Below are positions 1 to 9,480 of a stretch of DNA of 11,510 bases, in pieces. A model generated the notes under the pieces. That model was not told where the DNA came from. It did not search any database and worked only from the letters and a program-made list of their open reading frames with translations. Where the stretch lies: NCBI GenBank assembly GCA_002270565.1, contig NQMI01000289.1, positions 1,984 through 13,493 of the forward strand. The letters are read 5' to 3'. How positions within the stretch are numbered: position 1 is the first letter of the stretch; every line of letters starts with the position of its first letter. The DNA is from Stenocarpella maydis (Eukaryota > Ascomycota > Sordariomycetes > Diaporthales > Diaporthaceae). The position numbers and the translations under genes are program-made.

Positions 1-1690
1 TAAAGCCTTATAATATACTTTAGCTAATCATAATACTAATATTATATACAAAGAATAGACTATTATTTAAAATAGCTTTTATTTAGTATATTATGCTAAT
101 AAGGCTATTTTAGTTATTAAATATTTATATTTATATACTAATAATATATTTCTAATCAAGAAACTTTAATTAGCCTCTTTTTTATTTCCTTATTATTGAA
201 ATATGAATTTTATAATAGATTTATATTCCTGTTAAAAAAGGCTTATATGTTTTATTATTCTAAATATAATATAAGTAGTAGAATTAGTTAGCTAATTTTG
301 AATAAACTTCTTTAATTTTAAGAATAATAGGAAGTAAAGGCCTTTTCTTATTACTTTGAGCTAGATAATAGAGCTAATCTAGTTTTACTTAAGCTTTATT
401 TATTAATAATAGCCATGTCTATTTTGAAATAAATAAATTATTAATATATTTATATATCGTAAAAGTAGCTTATTTATTAAGATCACTTATAAATAAGAAG
501 TTATCATATCTTATGGATATTATTACTATAAAGGTAATATATAGGTTATTTTTAATATAAAAAAGAAGTATTAGTTTTATATATTTAGCTTAAAAGTATT
601 AATATAACTACTCTTTTATATATTTAAGGGACTTTTTATTAAAGTAAGTATCCTTATTAATTATATTTTTCAATGCTGAAGTATAAGAATATAGCTGTAT
701 ATACATTAAAAGGAAGTATATTTAATTTATAAAGTTAAAGACCAGAATATTAACTTTTAAGTAGAAGTATAAATTAAAATCCAAGGTAACTAATTATACG
801 TTAAATATTTCTTACTTAAATACAACAATGTTATATTATAATAAAGTTAGCTAAAATATAAGAATTATATTAATGTTTTAAATAATATATTTCCTTAAAA
901 GAATTTAAAAGTTTAAATGATAAAACTTCTAAATATAAATAAAATAAATAAATATATATTATAACTAAATAGTAAAATAGTAGTAAATAAGTATTATATT
1001 TTTAAGAAGGTAAATATACTTAACTTACCCTCCTTCTTCTTTTTCTTTTAATTAATCTTCTTTTCCCTTCTTTTATATAAAAGTCCCTTCTTACTACTTT
1101 ATTATTCTAAAGCTATTTATAACTTATGCTTTTATAATAAGCCCTTTTAATATATAATCTTCTTTATTTCTATTTAAGCTGCCTGTTATATATTAGTTGC
1201 CTCTTTATAGTGTCCCTATAGGGCGCTTAGGTGCCTTAGCCTAGAGTGGCATACTACACCCTAATAGTTTACTTCTTAATATATTATATTAATATTATAC
1301 TTAATTATTAAATACTAAAAGATTCTTAATATTAACCTATAAAGTTTAAATTTCTAAGATAAATAAAAATGAAATATTATAAGATTTTTATTTTTATTTA
1401 CTATAAACTTTAAGATTATCTTTAAATGTTTTTAAAGAATAGATAATAGAGATTTATATTTAAAGAACTTAGGTTTAAGTCATATAAATATATTTCAAAA
1501 CTCCCTATTATAATAATGTTTAATTTTTTGAATGTACTCGTATATTATTAATTAGGTTTCTTATATCAGTATTTGAAATAAATTCTAAGTAATTTAAGCA
1601 AATTAAAATCAGAGATTAAGTTATTATTTAATATTAATAAGTAAGAGTTGTATAGTATTATTTTAAGCTTTATGCTAATGCTTTAGGTTA
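1..1690. repeat. AT-rich RIP-like desert, left flank
   Basis: This stretch is overwhelmingly A and T, has almost no CpG, and has stop codons in all six frames every few codons. No open frame or recognisable protein motif survives. In filamentous ascomycetes this composition is the usual result of RIP, which turns CpA into TpA on both strands of duplicated DNA, so the region is most likely one or more old transposons. I could not identify a family. A pyrimidine-rich run (about 1026-1075) and a small less AT-rich patch (about 1200-1267, with a perfect 10-bp palindrome at 1214-1223) are the only local irregularities. The change to normal composition falls at about 1690-1735. Confidence 0.8.
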
Positions 1691-1917
1691 AAGCTAAGTT
1701 AGGAACTTTGGAAGATAGTGGGCAGATAATATAATGTGGCTGAAGCCCTTTGTACTGGCCTTTGCTATTGAAGTAGACCTGAATTTATCGCGCACCACCG
1801 TCCTTGAACCACGCAAAGCCAGCTTTTGTGAGATAAAAACGACCTTGAATTTATTAGCACAGCCTATTGATCTCACAATTTACGTCATCTTCGTCGGATA
1901 TCACAACGCGGCTAGAA
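1691..1917. other. Left edge of the gene island, upstream of the pseudogene
   Basis: Base composition becomes ordinary here. Two overlapping antisense open frames (minus 1694-1876, plus 1734-1991) cover the stretch, but neither translation resembles a family I know, and the plus one overlaps the start of the pseudogene in another frame. It probably contains the former promoter of the 1918 pseudogene. A CRE-like octamer TTACGTCA lies at 1880-1887, about 30 bp before the old start codon. With a single copy and no expression data it is only a possible site. Confidence 0.4.
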
Positions 1918-3188
1918 ATGGCTCCATCAAGCAACCCAGATACCGTGGCCCTGGAGCACTGCATTTACCAAGCCAGCCTGCATTCCACTAAGCCACCATT
2001 CACCGTTCAGCCCTTAGAATGGGAGCCAAATGCCAAGTATACCCTCTCCGCCAACTCCTGGGGTTATATACACGGTAACTGTGGTACCGGCTCGACCTCC
2101 TGTAAGAACCTCCCAGCTTTCGCCTGTTGATCCATCTTGCCGAGGAGAATGGCGCCCAGTAGGAAGGCGAGGCTTACGTCGACACCTGCACAACGGTACT
2201 CGGCAAGGGGATTCCTTTTCCAATCGCTATTGCACCGATAGGCGTGCAAAAGATCTTCCATCCCGAGGGCGAGGTTGCAGGGGCGAGGGCGAGCGATGCT
2301 GTTGGGGTGCCGGATACACTCAGCACCGCTTCGAGCACCAGCATCGAAGAGGCTGGATGTGCGATTGACATTCGGGGGAACGGTGAGAGAAAAGCCCAAG
2401 CCAGAGTCAGAGCCATAACAAGACTCCGCGGTGGTATCAGCTGTGTTGGCCGTCACGCGAGCACGATGACATCACCATCTCGCTACTTCATTGAGCAAAG
2501 AAGGCCGGATACATCTTGGGTACACTGGACACCGATGTGCTCGGTTGGAAGCCGAGCGATGTGAACAACGGGTACAATCTGGAGATCGGCTTGGCGACCC
2601 TGTCTTCCAGGCGATGATCAGAGAGGAACGGCTATGGCATTGAGGAGGCGCCGCGGAACGAGGGCGTGACAATAACGGGCCGGAACTTGAGCGAGGCCGC
2701 ACAGGAATGTGCTAAGATTGTTTTCCCAGAACACTCGCACTCGCGGGAGAACATCAAGTTCTTGAAGCAGCACTGGGACGGGCCGATAGTGCTGAAAGGG
2801 ATCCAGAACGTGCCGGATGCTCACAAATGGGTCTATGTAGGGTGGGCGACAGCAGGACGGTGGTGTGAGCAGCTTGGGCATGCTTCCACGAGTTGTGGAG
2901 GCAGTTGCTGACAAGCGCGATGTTTTCTTCGACAGCGGCATCCGATGTGGTGTCCATATTATCAAGGCCCTGCCGCTTGACTCGAAGTGCGTGCTCGTCG
3001 GAAGGCCGAATGCGTACGGCTTGGCTATCGGGCGAGAGGAAGGAGTGATGCACGTCCTGAGAGCCATGTATGGGGATTTGATGGTGAAAATACACCTGGC
3101 AGGCTTGAGAGGGTTGGACGAAGTCAAAAAAGGCGAATCGCGCCGGAATGAATTCTTTTTATTTTTGCTGTATCTAGCTTTGACATGA
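1918..3188 (+). pseudogene. Decayed FMN-dependent alpha-hydroxy-acid dehydrogenase (lactate 2-monooxygenase-like)
   Basis: Working members of this TIM-barrel family use FMN to oxidise 2-hydroxy acids such as lactate. Fragments line up in family order across three frames. Frame of 1918: ATG, then KYTLSANSWGYIHGNCGTGS (N-terminal LSxxSxGYxxGNAGxG region). Shift at about 2157-2172, then IPFPIAIAPIG and IFHPEGEVAGA, then TLSTASSTSIEE. Shift, then WYQLCWP, DDITISLL and LDTDVLGWKPSDVNNGYN. Shift at about 2590, GDPVFQAMIREE. Shift at about 2627, GYGIEEAP, KIVFPEHSHS and HWDGPIVLKGIQ. Shift at 2843, GRQQDGGV, LPRVVEAV, FFDSGIRCG, LVGRPNAYGLAIG and HVLRAM. Two in-frame stops are present: TGA 2128-2130, where the family has Trp, and TGA 2492-2494, probably from CGA. 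The stretch carrying the active-site SNHGG motif is missing at 2842/2843. About 40 extra bases sit in 2383-2440. No functional enzyme can be made. The family call is strong; the substrate is unknown. Confidence 0.88.
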
Positions 3189-4230
3189 GGAGCATTTCCA
3201 GTAGAAAAATGATTGCGTTCCATCCTAGTCGACACTCTGAACGAGCACAATAGATGGTCACCATTGCCTCCGTCACTTGGGTACTGGTATTTTAGAACGC
3301 AGAGTCGGCTACAATGTTAGCTTTGAAAGGCTTCGGGATACATAGCCATATCTCGACTATTCCATGTTGAGACTGTTTGGACGGGTCAAGACTGACTGTA
3401 CACTACCAGCTTTTGCCCTGATACCCGGTGCACACTCCAAGTAGGGTGAATGTTATTACAAGAGAGGAAGAAGAGCCTCATCCCACGGCCTGGGCCTAAC
3501 GAGGTCGAGGAATTAAGTTGTAGTTAGACGATACACTCAAACACGATCAGAATATTGTCGTCCCGGTCTAGAATTCGAGGCGATTCTGCTAAATGACCCT
3601 GTCCGTTTCTGTCGGGCAAGGATGCAATCGCTTTGTTTGACGGGTGGTGATTAGGAGCGGAAGTGTAAAATCCGTAACATACCATGAGCAGACTGTATCG
3701 CCTTCTCAGCTTACCATGGCCATATACCCCCCGGTAATGACCTCTCCCTTTCATCCCTTAGGATGTGTCTCCTATATACTGATGAGACAAATCGAGCCTT
3801 CCGTTCCGCTCTATCTTGTCCAATGAAACGGCGTTCTCGACCCGGAAGTAATTTGGTAAAAAGGGTGAATGTCTGATGCGAGTGACCCCGCCACGCCGAT
3901 CGATGAATATGGTAGCAGCGCCTACGCAAAATACAACGGCGCTCGCGGAGATTATTTGCTGTGGACCAATTGTGTGTGATATAAATATTGACGTATTCTG
4001 GTTCTGGAAATTGCCTTCCCAGCGCCATGACTTGGTGCCAGCAACATGCAAACTGTGCCGAAGATGCCTAGGTCGTTCAACACACCGAGACATGTCTACC
4101 AACCATTAGCCACAGCGCATACAAGCTTATATGAAGATTGCAAACGCAAAGCTTAGATAGCGGGACATTGCAGATAAGCGTCCTCGGCAGTCGAACTCTG
4201 TAGGTACACGGAGTTGACCACTTGCCAAAA
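3189..4230. other. Intergenic, no recognisable gene
   Basis: Composition is ordinary but frames are short. The longest ones (minus 3711-4028, minus 3758-4102, plus 3876-4109) overlap one another, and none has a recognisable motif, a signal peptide or a plausible intron structure. A small inverted repeat, TGTCTC...GAGACA with a 12-base spacer, lies at about 3766-3789. An AT-rich TGATATAAATATTGA tract lies near 3976. The distal promoter of the DUF1996 gene may lie in the right-hand part. I see no tRNA or other RNA gene. Confidence 0.5.
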
Positions 4231-4363
4231 ATACATATAAGTACTCTAGCATTTCCAAGAATGCCTTCCACAGTCATACATCCTAAGGGCATTTCTTTCT
4301 TCTCTATTCCCTGTCAGATCCACCAATACTTGTTCAATCACTCGAGATTGCTATACCAACAAG
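4231..4363 (+). promoter_or_regulatory. Probable core promoter and 5' leader of the DUF1996 gene
   Basis: A TATA-like CATATAAGT lies at 4234-4242, roughly 125 bp before the start codon. It is followed by a pyrimidine-rich tract (about 4292-4315, TTTCTTTCTTCTCTATTCCC) of the kind often found near transcription starts in filamentous ascomycetes. The start context is ACAAGATGT; A at -3 is absent, so it is acceptable but not ideal. Nothing shows which regulator acts here. Confidence 0.4.
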
Positions 4364-5668
4364 ATGTATTTCAAAGCTCTGGCAGCGGTTCTCTCCATCC
4401 CAGGGGTCTTATCAGCCCCTGCGGTGGAGAATCGACAATACAATGCCGCTCTCATGCGTTTCGAATGTTCGCAGCTCACCATTGAGCGTATCGACCCTCT
4501 GGTGCAACCAGGCTCTGTTCCTTCTGCTCACGTCCACCAGATCGCCGGGGGTAACTCGTTCAACGCCACCATGACACCGGGTACTTACGACCCTAGCGCC
4601 CTATCAACATGTACTTCTTGCACCTACGCTGATGACTTCTCCAACTACTGGACCGCAAGTCTCTACTTCCGCGCCCGCAACGGAACCTTCAAGCGTGTCC
4701 CGCAGCTGACAAACCTCGGCCTGCGAGGAAAGAATGGCGGATTGACTGTGTATTACAACTCACCCTACGATGGAAAGACTAAGACAACTGCTTTCAAGCC
4801 TGTGAGCACATGAGATGCAATACATCGAGGCTAGAAGTTCCCCGATAGCTGACGGCATACCCAGGGCTTCCGCATGATCGTCGGAGACCCGGCATTGCGC
4901 ACTGCACAAGGAGGCCAGAGGCAGCTGTGCCACCGGTGCGAGCCTAACATCGAACAAAACCCCTTCGGAGGTGCGCCCTGCACGGGGTCGGACACCTTCG
5001 CCTTGCCGAGTGGCACTTGCGGCGGTGGCATCCGGGCTACTATCACTTTCCCAACGTACGTGATCACTCAGTCTTCTCTTTCCACCAAGCCTGGACTTGC
5101 TAACAAGGATCTCATAACGTCAGGTGCTGGGATGGAAAGAATGTTGACAGCCCTGACCACAAGTCTCACGTGGCATATCCGAGCAGCGGAACCTTCGAGT
5201 CGTCTGGCCCATGCCCGGCCAGCCATCCAGTAAAATTGCCCCAAGTTATGTACGAAGTAATTTGGGACACACGGCAGTTCAATAATAAGGCCGACTGGCC
5301 AGCAGATGGGTCACAGCCTTTCTTCTACAGTACGGGAGACAAGTAAGCTTTGTCGCCTCCGTAGTGATATCTCATGAGCAAGGTACTAATCATGACTACA
5401 GGACTGGCTACTCCTGGCATGGTGACTACCTCTTCGGTTGGAAGGGAGATGCCTTGCAGCATGCGCTTGACATCCGGTGTAACGGCGATGCCTGCCAAGG
5501 TATGAAGACGCAGACGGCTGAGCAGGCCAACAAATGTATGATCAAGTCGACAGTCAAGGAGGAGGTTGACGGATGTAAGTCTCTTCCAAGCTGAAGCAAA
5601 CCGAGTCATCAATTGCTAATTAAATTCAAGGGCTTACTGAGCTGCCCGGTGCTATGCCGATGGCTTAA
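4364..5668 (+). CDS. Secreted DUF1996 domain protein, 352 aa, five exons
   Basis: The exons I infer are 4364-4801, 4865-5055, 5124-5342, 5402-5574 and 5631-5668 (1059 nt, 352 codons plus TAA). Residues 1-18 form a signal peptide (Met-Tyr-Phe-Lys, hydrophobic core, VLSA cleavage site), so the protein should enter the secretory pathway. Residues about 31-315 are a full DUF1996 domain: RFECSQL at 32-38, SAHVHQIAGGNSFNATM at 54-70, CTSC at 83-86, CHRCEPN at 168-174, FPTCWDGKN at 208-216, DSPDHKSHVAYP after that, and WHGDYLFGWKGD at 288-299, followed by ALDIRCNGDAC. The short tail ends near WLTELPG, as is usual. The twelve cysteines suggest disulphides; N-glycosylation sequons occur at N67 and N106. 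No transmembrane segment, WSC domain or GPI signal is seen, so it is probably soluble and extracellular. The domain has no established biochemical function that I can state. All four splices restore the conserved protein exactly, with no stop or frameshift, so the gene looks functional despite RIP-degraded surroundings. Confidence 0.93.
4802..4864 (+). other. Intron 1 of the DUF1996 gene (63 bp)
   Basis: Donor GTGAGC, branch-site-like GCTGAC at 4848-4853, acceptor CAG. Phase 0: it joins FKP directly to GFRMIVGDP, a conserved junction of the domain. Read-through would stop a few codons into the intron. Confidence 0.92.
5056..5123 (+). other. Intron 2 of the DUF1996 gene (68 bp)
   Basis: Donor GTACGT, branch site GCTAAC at 5099-5104, acceptor CAG. 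Phase 2: splicing rebuilds the Thr of FPTCWDGKN, the most recognisable motif of the domain, which is strong evidence for these exact borders. Confidence 0.92.
5343..5401 (+). other. Intron 3 of the DUF1996 gene (59 bp)
   Basis: Donor GTAAGC, branch site TACTAAT at 5384-5390, acceptor CAG. Phase 2: splicing rebuilds Lys283 and joins YSTGDK to TGYSWHGDY. Confidence 0.92.
5575..5630 (+). other. Intron 4 of the DUF1996 gene (56 bp)
   Basis: Donor GTAAGT, branch site GCTAAT at 5615-5620, acceptor AAG. Phase 1: splicing creates Trp341 and leads into LTELPG and the stop codon. The last exon is only 38 bp and would easily be missed by automatic prediction. Confidence 0.88.
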
Positions 5669-7115
5669 GTTATGTGGCAATTTGTCTTATTTCTCCTGGA
5701 GATGGAATTCAATACAGGGAGAACCCTCTCAGTGTCTTATGTTCTACTAGTAGGCCGCCCCAGATTCGTCAGCCTCTCCGTTGTGAGGTTTTGGGCGACG
5801 GTTCTCTCTCATCACTTACCCCAATTTCTATCAACCAACTGGTAGCGAGAGGACTGCATTAAGAGCTGAAGTTTTTTGAGATTTATAAGGAAATGTGCTA
5901 TCTCGAGACCAATACCATTTTGCTCGGTTCAACCTAGGCTTGGCCCTCGGTTTTAGCTACCTACTAGGTACTGCGGAATTGGGGCATCATAGAATGTTTC
6001 CATCCGGCCTTGGGCTGGGCCGCGAAACAGTGTTAGCCCGATGACATTGAATGAAATCTTCAACCGCCAGATGTTTTATACTGTTTATACCACCGCGTAC
6101 TTTGCATCCTCATCAAAGCCATACCACCATATAACGTGCTATTACTCAGCGGTGGTCCAGATTCTAGAATCCGGAGGCACACACACATTTCTGGCGTCAG
6201 GTCCCACACGCAGGAGGCTTCCGAGGAGGCAAGACAGGACTATTAAGTCAGGAGACAGTGAAGCATGATTGTGAGATGGTGAATATACAAGGAACCAACA
6301 CCGAATCGTGCGAATTGTTCCAGATTCTTTCACTAATCCTTGGACATCATGTCTCAAAACATTTCCTCAAGGCTGCATCTGTTCTTCCGGGAGAAATGTT
6401 CCTGCTAGTATAGGGCTGCCTGCCCATCACATGCATATTTGAGAGTACCTCCAGCAAGGCGGGTTGCGGATGGATTATATTTCCCATACCTACGTATCGA
6501 AGTAAATAGTACAAAAGGATGATTCGAAACTAAATTATCAGTTCTGGCCAGTTAATCAAGGGTTTTCAGGTCCTTTCCCGAAATACGCGGGAGATGTGTG
6601 CGCTTCAGGTGAAGTCCAAAACCTTTGGTGGCCACTAGCCACTTCGCGAGGATTGAAGGTGCGTCATTAATCGTCGATAAGGTGTCACTGACTCCTGTGC
6701 TTGAACATAACTGGACAACCTTACCTTCCGTACGGAGCAGGCAATTTACAAACAAAAACACTGGCCTCACGGCTGCTGCTATTGTCTGGGATGGAACCTT
6801 AAACCGAAGGAGGACTTAAAGCCCGTGTTGTTTAGTTACATAGGTCTCACGTACCTTAACTTATCTTATATTACGATGATATGGGGTCTTATATACTGCT
6901 GTACAGATTTCTGATGGATTGGAAATTCTAGCCTTTTTGTGGCAATAGTAGTGGGCGACTACCAGCCAGCAGGGCAGTGTAGTACTGACCATAGTAACTG
7001 AATATGGGCACGTGACCCATGTACACGTATATAGACCACTACTGGCTATACGAGCTACGAGCACAACAGTACAACCTCCTCTACAGCGAAAGAAAATAAC
7101 CACTGCAACTAATAA
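5669..7115. other. Intergenic, no recognisable gene; right part of the island
   Basis: This contains the 3' untranslated region of the DUF1996 gene, whose end I cannot fix, and about 1.3 kb of ordinary-composition DNA. The longest open frames (plus 6041-6268, minus 6142-6357, minus 6552-6770, minus 6861-7103) have no recognisable motif and no plausible splice chain. A short CA run lies at about 6178-6187. A CACGTG site in a partly symmetric context lies at 7004-7020. Composition falls sharply to AT-rich at about 7100-7120. Confidence 0.5.
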
Positions 7116-9480
7116 TTATATTATAATGTATAACTTAACTAATACTAAGTAACCGTTATAAAGGCAACTATAGATTAATAGAGTTAAAATAAGTAAACTT
7201 TCTAAAGTTAAAAAAGAAGTACTTATAAAAGAAGTATCTTTAATAATATCCTTATTATTAAATATGAGGAATTATAAGGGATTATTACATACTAAGGGCT
7301 ATATTTCTTTTAAAACTTTATATATATTTATCATACTATAAGTATTATAAGAGGTGATAATAAACAGTTATAGAATATTTCTTTATATTGTATAACTTAT
7401 CATTTATTTTTAAAATAATATTAAAACTGTTATAATTTTAATGAATACTTTAGTAACTGATTTAATAATGATTACACTTAGTTAAAATTCATTTATTTTT
7501 AATTATTTATTATATATACCAATAACTAAGTTTAAATTACTTACTACTTATTTTTAGTATTTATTTAATCATTTTAACTTAATTTTTAATTCTTGCCTTT
7601 ATTATTTTTTATTATATTACTTATTAAACTATTTATATATAATAATAATAAGTAAATAGATTAGGAACAAAATACTTATGTTAGTTAATATAAAATAATA
7701 TATAAAAAAGTAATATATAATGGAAAGAAATATTTTTATTATTTTTATTAAGTTTAGTTCATTTTAATAATAACTTCAAGCTATATAATTAATAAAGTAT
7801 TCTATTAATTAATGGTTCTTACTTTAAACTATTTATTTCGAATTTATTTAATTAAGTTAAAAGGGTTTAAATAAATATAAATAGTCTAAAACGTACTAAG
7901 GTTTATATTCCAGAGGTTTTTAAATATTATTTATATTTTTAATACTTATATTAATTATATATTACTTTAATTACTTTAATATTTAGTGTATAAAAAATCC
8001 ATAATAATAGTTATTTTATATTTTAGGAATGTAAAACATTGATAATAATTTAAGTTATTTATAATATAAAAAGAAATATAAAGCTTATAAATATATGTAA
8101 AGCTACTTAAATATGTAATATTTTGTAAATAGTTTTTGAATATAAAATAAATTAATCTCCTTTATACATTATTATAAACGGAAATATAGAGATAAGGCAG
8201 CTATCCTTCATATATTAAATAAGGTTAAGTTAGCAATACCTTCTTTATAAAAGGGAAGGTTAAATAGGCTAAGGAAAAGGTCTTCATTAGTAGAGGGTAT
8301 GAGCGAGTTAGGCCCTCTGGATAACTAAGTACCTAGTAGGGCCCTACTATACCTATACCTATATACTTATATATATAAGGGTTACTAAAGGCTATAATTA
8401 TTATTTTAAAATTGTATTTTACTTTACTATAATATAGGTTACTAATAAGTAAACTATATTAGTTAGTAGATTAATTTTATAATATTTATTAACTTTTAAT
8501 AACTTTATTATTATTTGTAAAGCTAATTAATTAATAAATGTTCATACTAATTAAACTTAACTATACTCAATTATATATTTGTAACTAAATTTATTTATTT
8601 AAATGGATTAAAGTAAATATAAAAGGGCTTATAAATATTAATATTTTAATATTAAACACATCTTTAAATCTTATATTACTTTTATATAAAGGTCTTAATT
8701 TAAATATTTAATATATTAATATTCTATACTAATAATATAAATGTTATATTTTAGACACCTAAATTTATTAATTTAATGTAAAGTTTCTAAAATAAATAAA
8801 AGTCTTCAAATATTTAATATTTTATATAAATACTATAATATAAAGTAAATGAATAATAAAGCTATAAAGAATTCTATATTAAAATTTAAAAGGTTTCATA
8901 AATTAGGAAATAATATTGTATTAAATATATTATTAATTATAGTATTCCAATATATCCTTTTTAATTTGTTTAAAAAAGTATAATTAACGTTTATTAATAT
9001 TATATAATACTAAGTTTATAAATGTATATTAAGCTTAATATCTTATAAATACATAATATAATTTATGAATTAAGATTAATTATATTTATATTTATGAAAA
9101 TGCTTTTTATAATGGTTAATAATTATTAACAATGATTTTTGTAACTTTAATAAAATTAGGTTTATAATAAATATATTTATTATATTAGTAATAAGTATAA
9201 TTATATATTAATAAAAATAAATAAGGTTGATTTCTTTAAATAAAGAAAGAAAAAGTAATAGCAAAAACATGTATTAATATAATAAGATCATAAGGTAATA
9301 TATTGCTATATTTATTGCTATTTAAACCAGTTATTTTCATTTCAATAAAATTAAAGGTTAAGATTGTTTTAGCTTTTAATTACTTTAGTATATTTAAAAT
9401 AAATGAATAAATAATAAAATTAGCTCAAAATGGATTTATAACTTTAATAAATATATAAACCTTAAATGAAATATATCACA
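7116..9480. repeat. AT-rich RIP-like desert between island and gag remnant
   Basis: Same character as the left flank: extreme AT, almost no CpG, stops in every frame, no surviving motif. Transposon remains are the likely source, possibly including the 5' LTR of the gypsy-type element further right, but I could not place LTR borders. The one clear irregularity is the GC-richer patch around 8281-8349, listed separately. Confidence 0.7.
8281..8349. repeat. GC-richer relict with inverted repeats
   Basis: This stands out from the surrounding desert. It holds AGAGGG (8292-8297) facing CCCTCT (8313-8318) and, just after, a perfect 16-bp palindrome TAGTAGGGCCCTACTA (8334-8349). It is flanked on the right by short CTATAC/CTATAT steps. 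It could be a surviving part of an LTR or a transposon end, but no partner copy is visible in the window to prove it. Confidence 0.4.

Noticed and set aside
1..1690. AT-rich DNA as mitochondrial or centromeric sequence
   Set aside because: No mitochondrial genes or tRNAs and no tandem repeats are visible; the right desert has a clear RIP-mutated gag, so degraded transposons explain the composition better. A centromere-like setting cannot be excluded from sequence alone.
2064..2456. 130-codon minus-strand open frame over the pseudogene
   Set aside because: Antisense to the IPFPIAIAPIG...STASSTSIEE segment; the plus-strand reading matches a known family and this one does not.
2618..3250. 210-codon open frame on the minus strand
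   Set aside because: It is the longest frame in the window, but it lies antisense to the well-matched oxidoreductase pseudogene and has no recognisable motif; it is a shadow of old coding sequence.
3711..4109. Possible gene between the pseudogene and the DUF1996 gene
   Set aside because: Three overlapping frames of 77-114 codons on opposite strands, none with a motif or plausible introns; treated as chance.
4222..4485. Alternative upstream start for the DUF1996 gene
   Set aside because: This frame is not the DUF1996 frame and gives no signal peptide; the ATG at 4364 gives a clean signal peptide in the conserved frame.
6552..6819. Possible small gene near the right edge of the island
   Set aside because: Antisense pairs of 64-72 codons with no recognisable domain or signal peptide.
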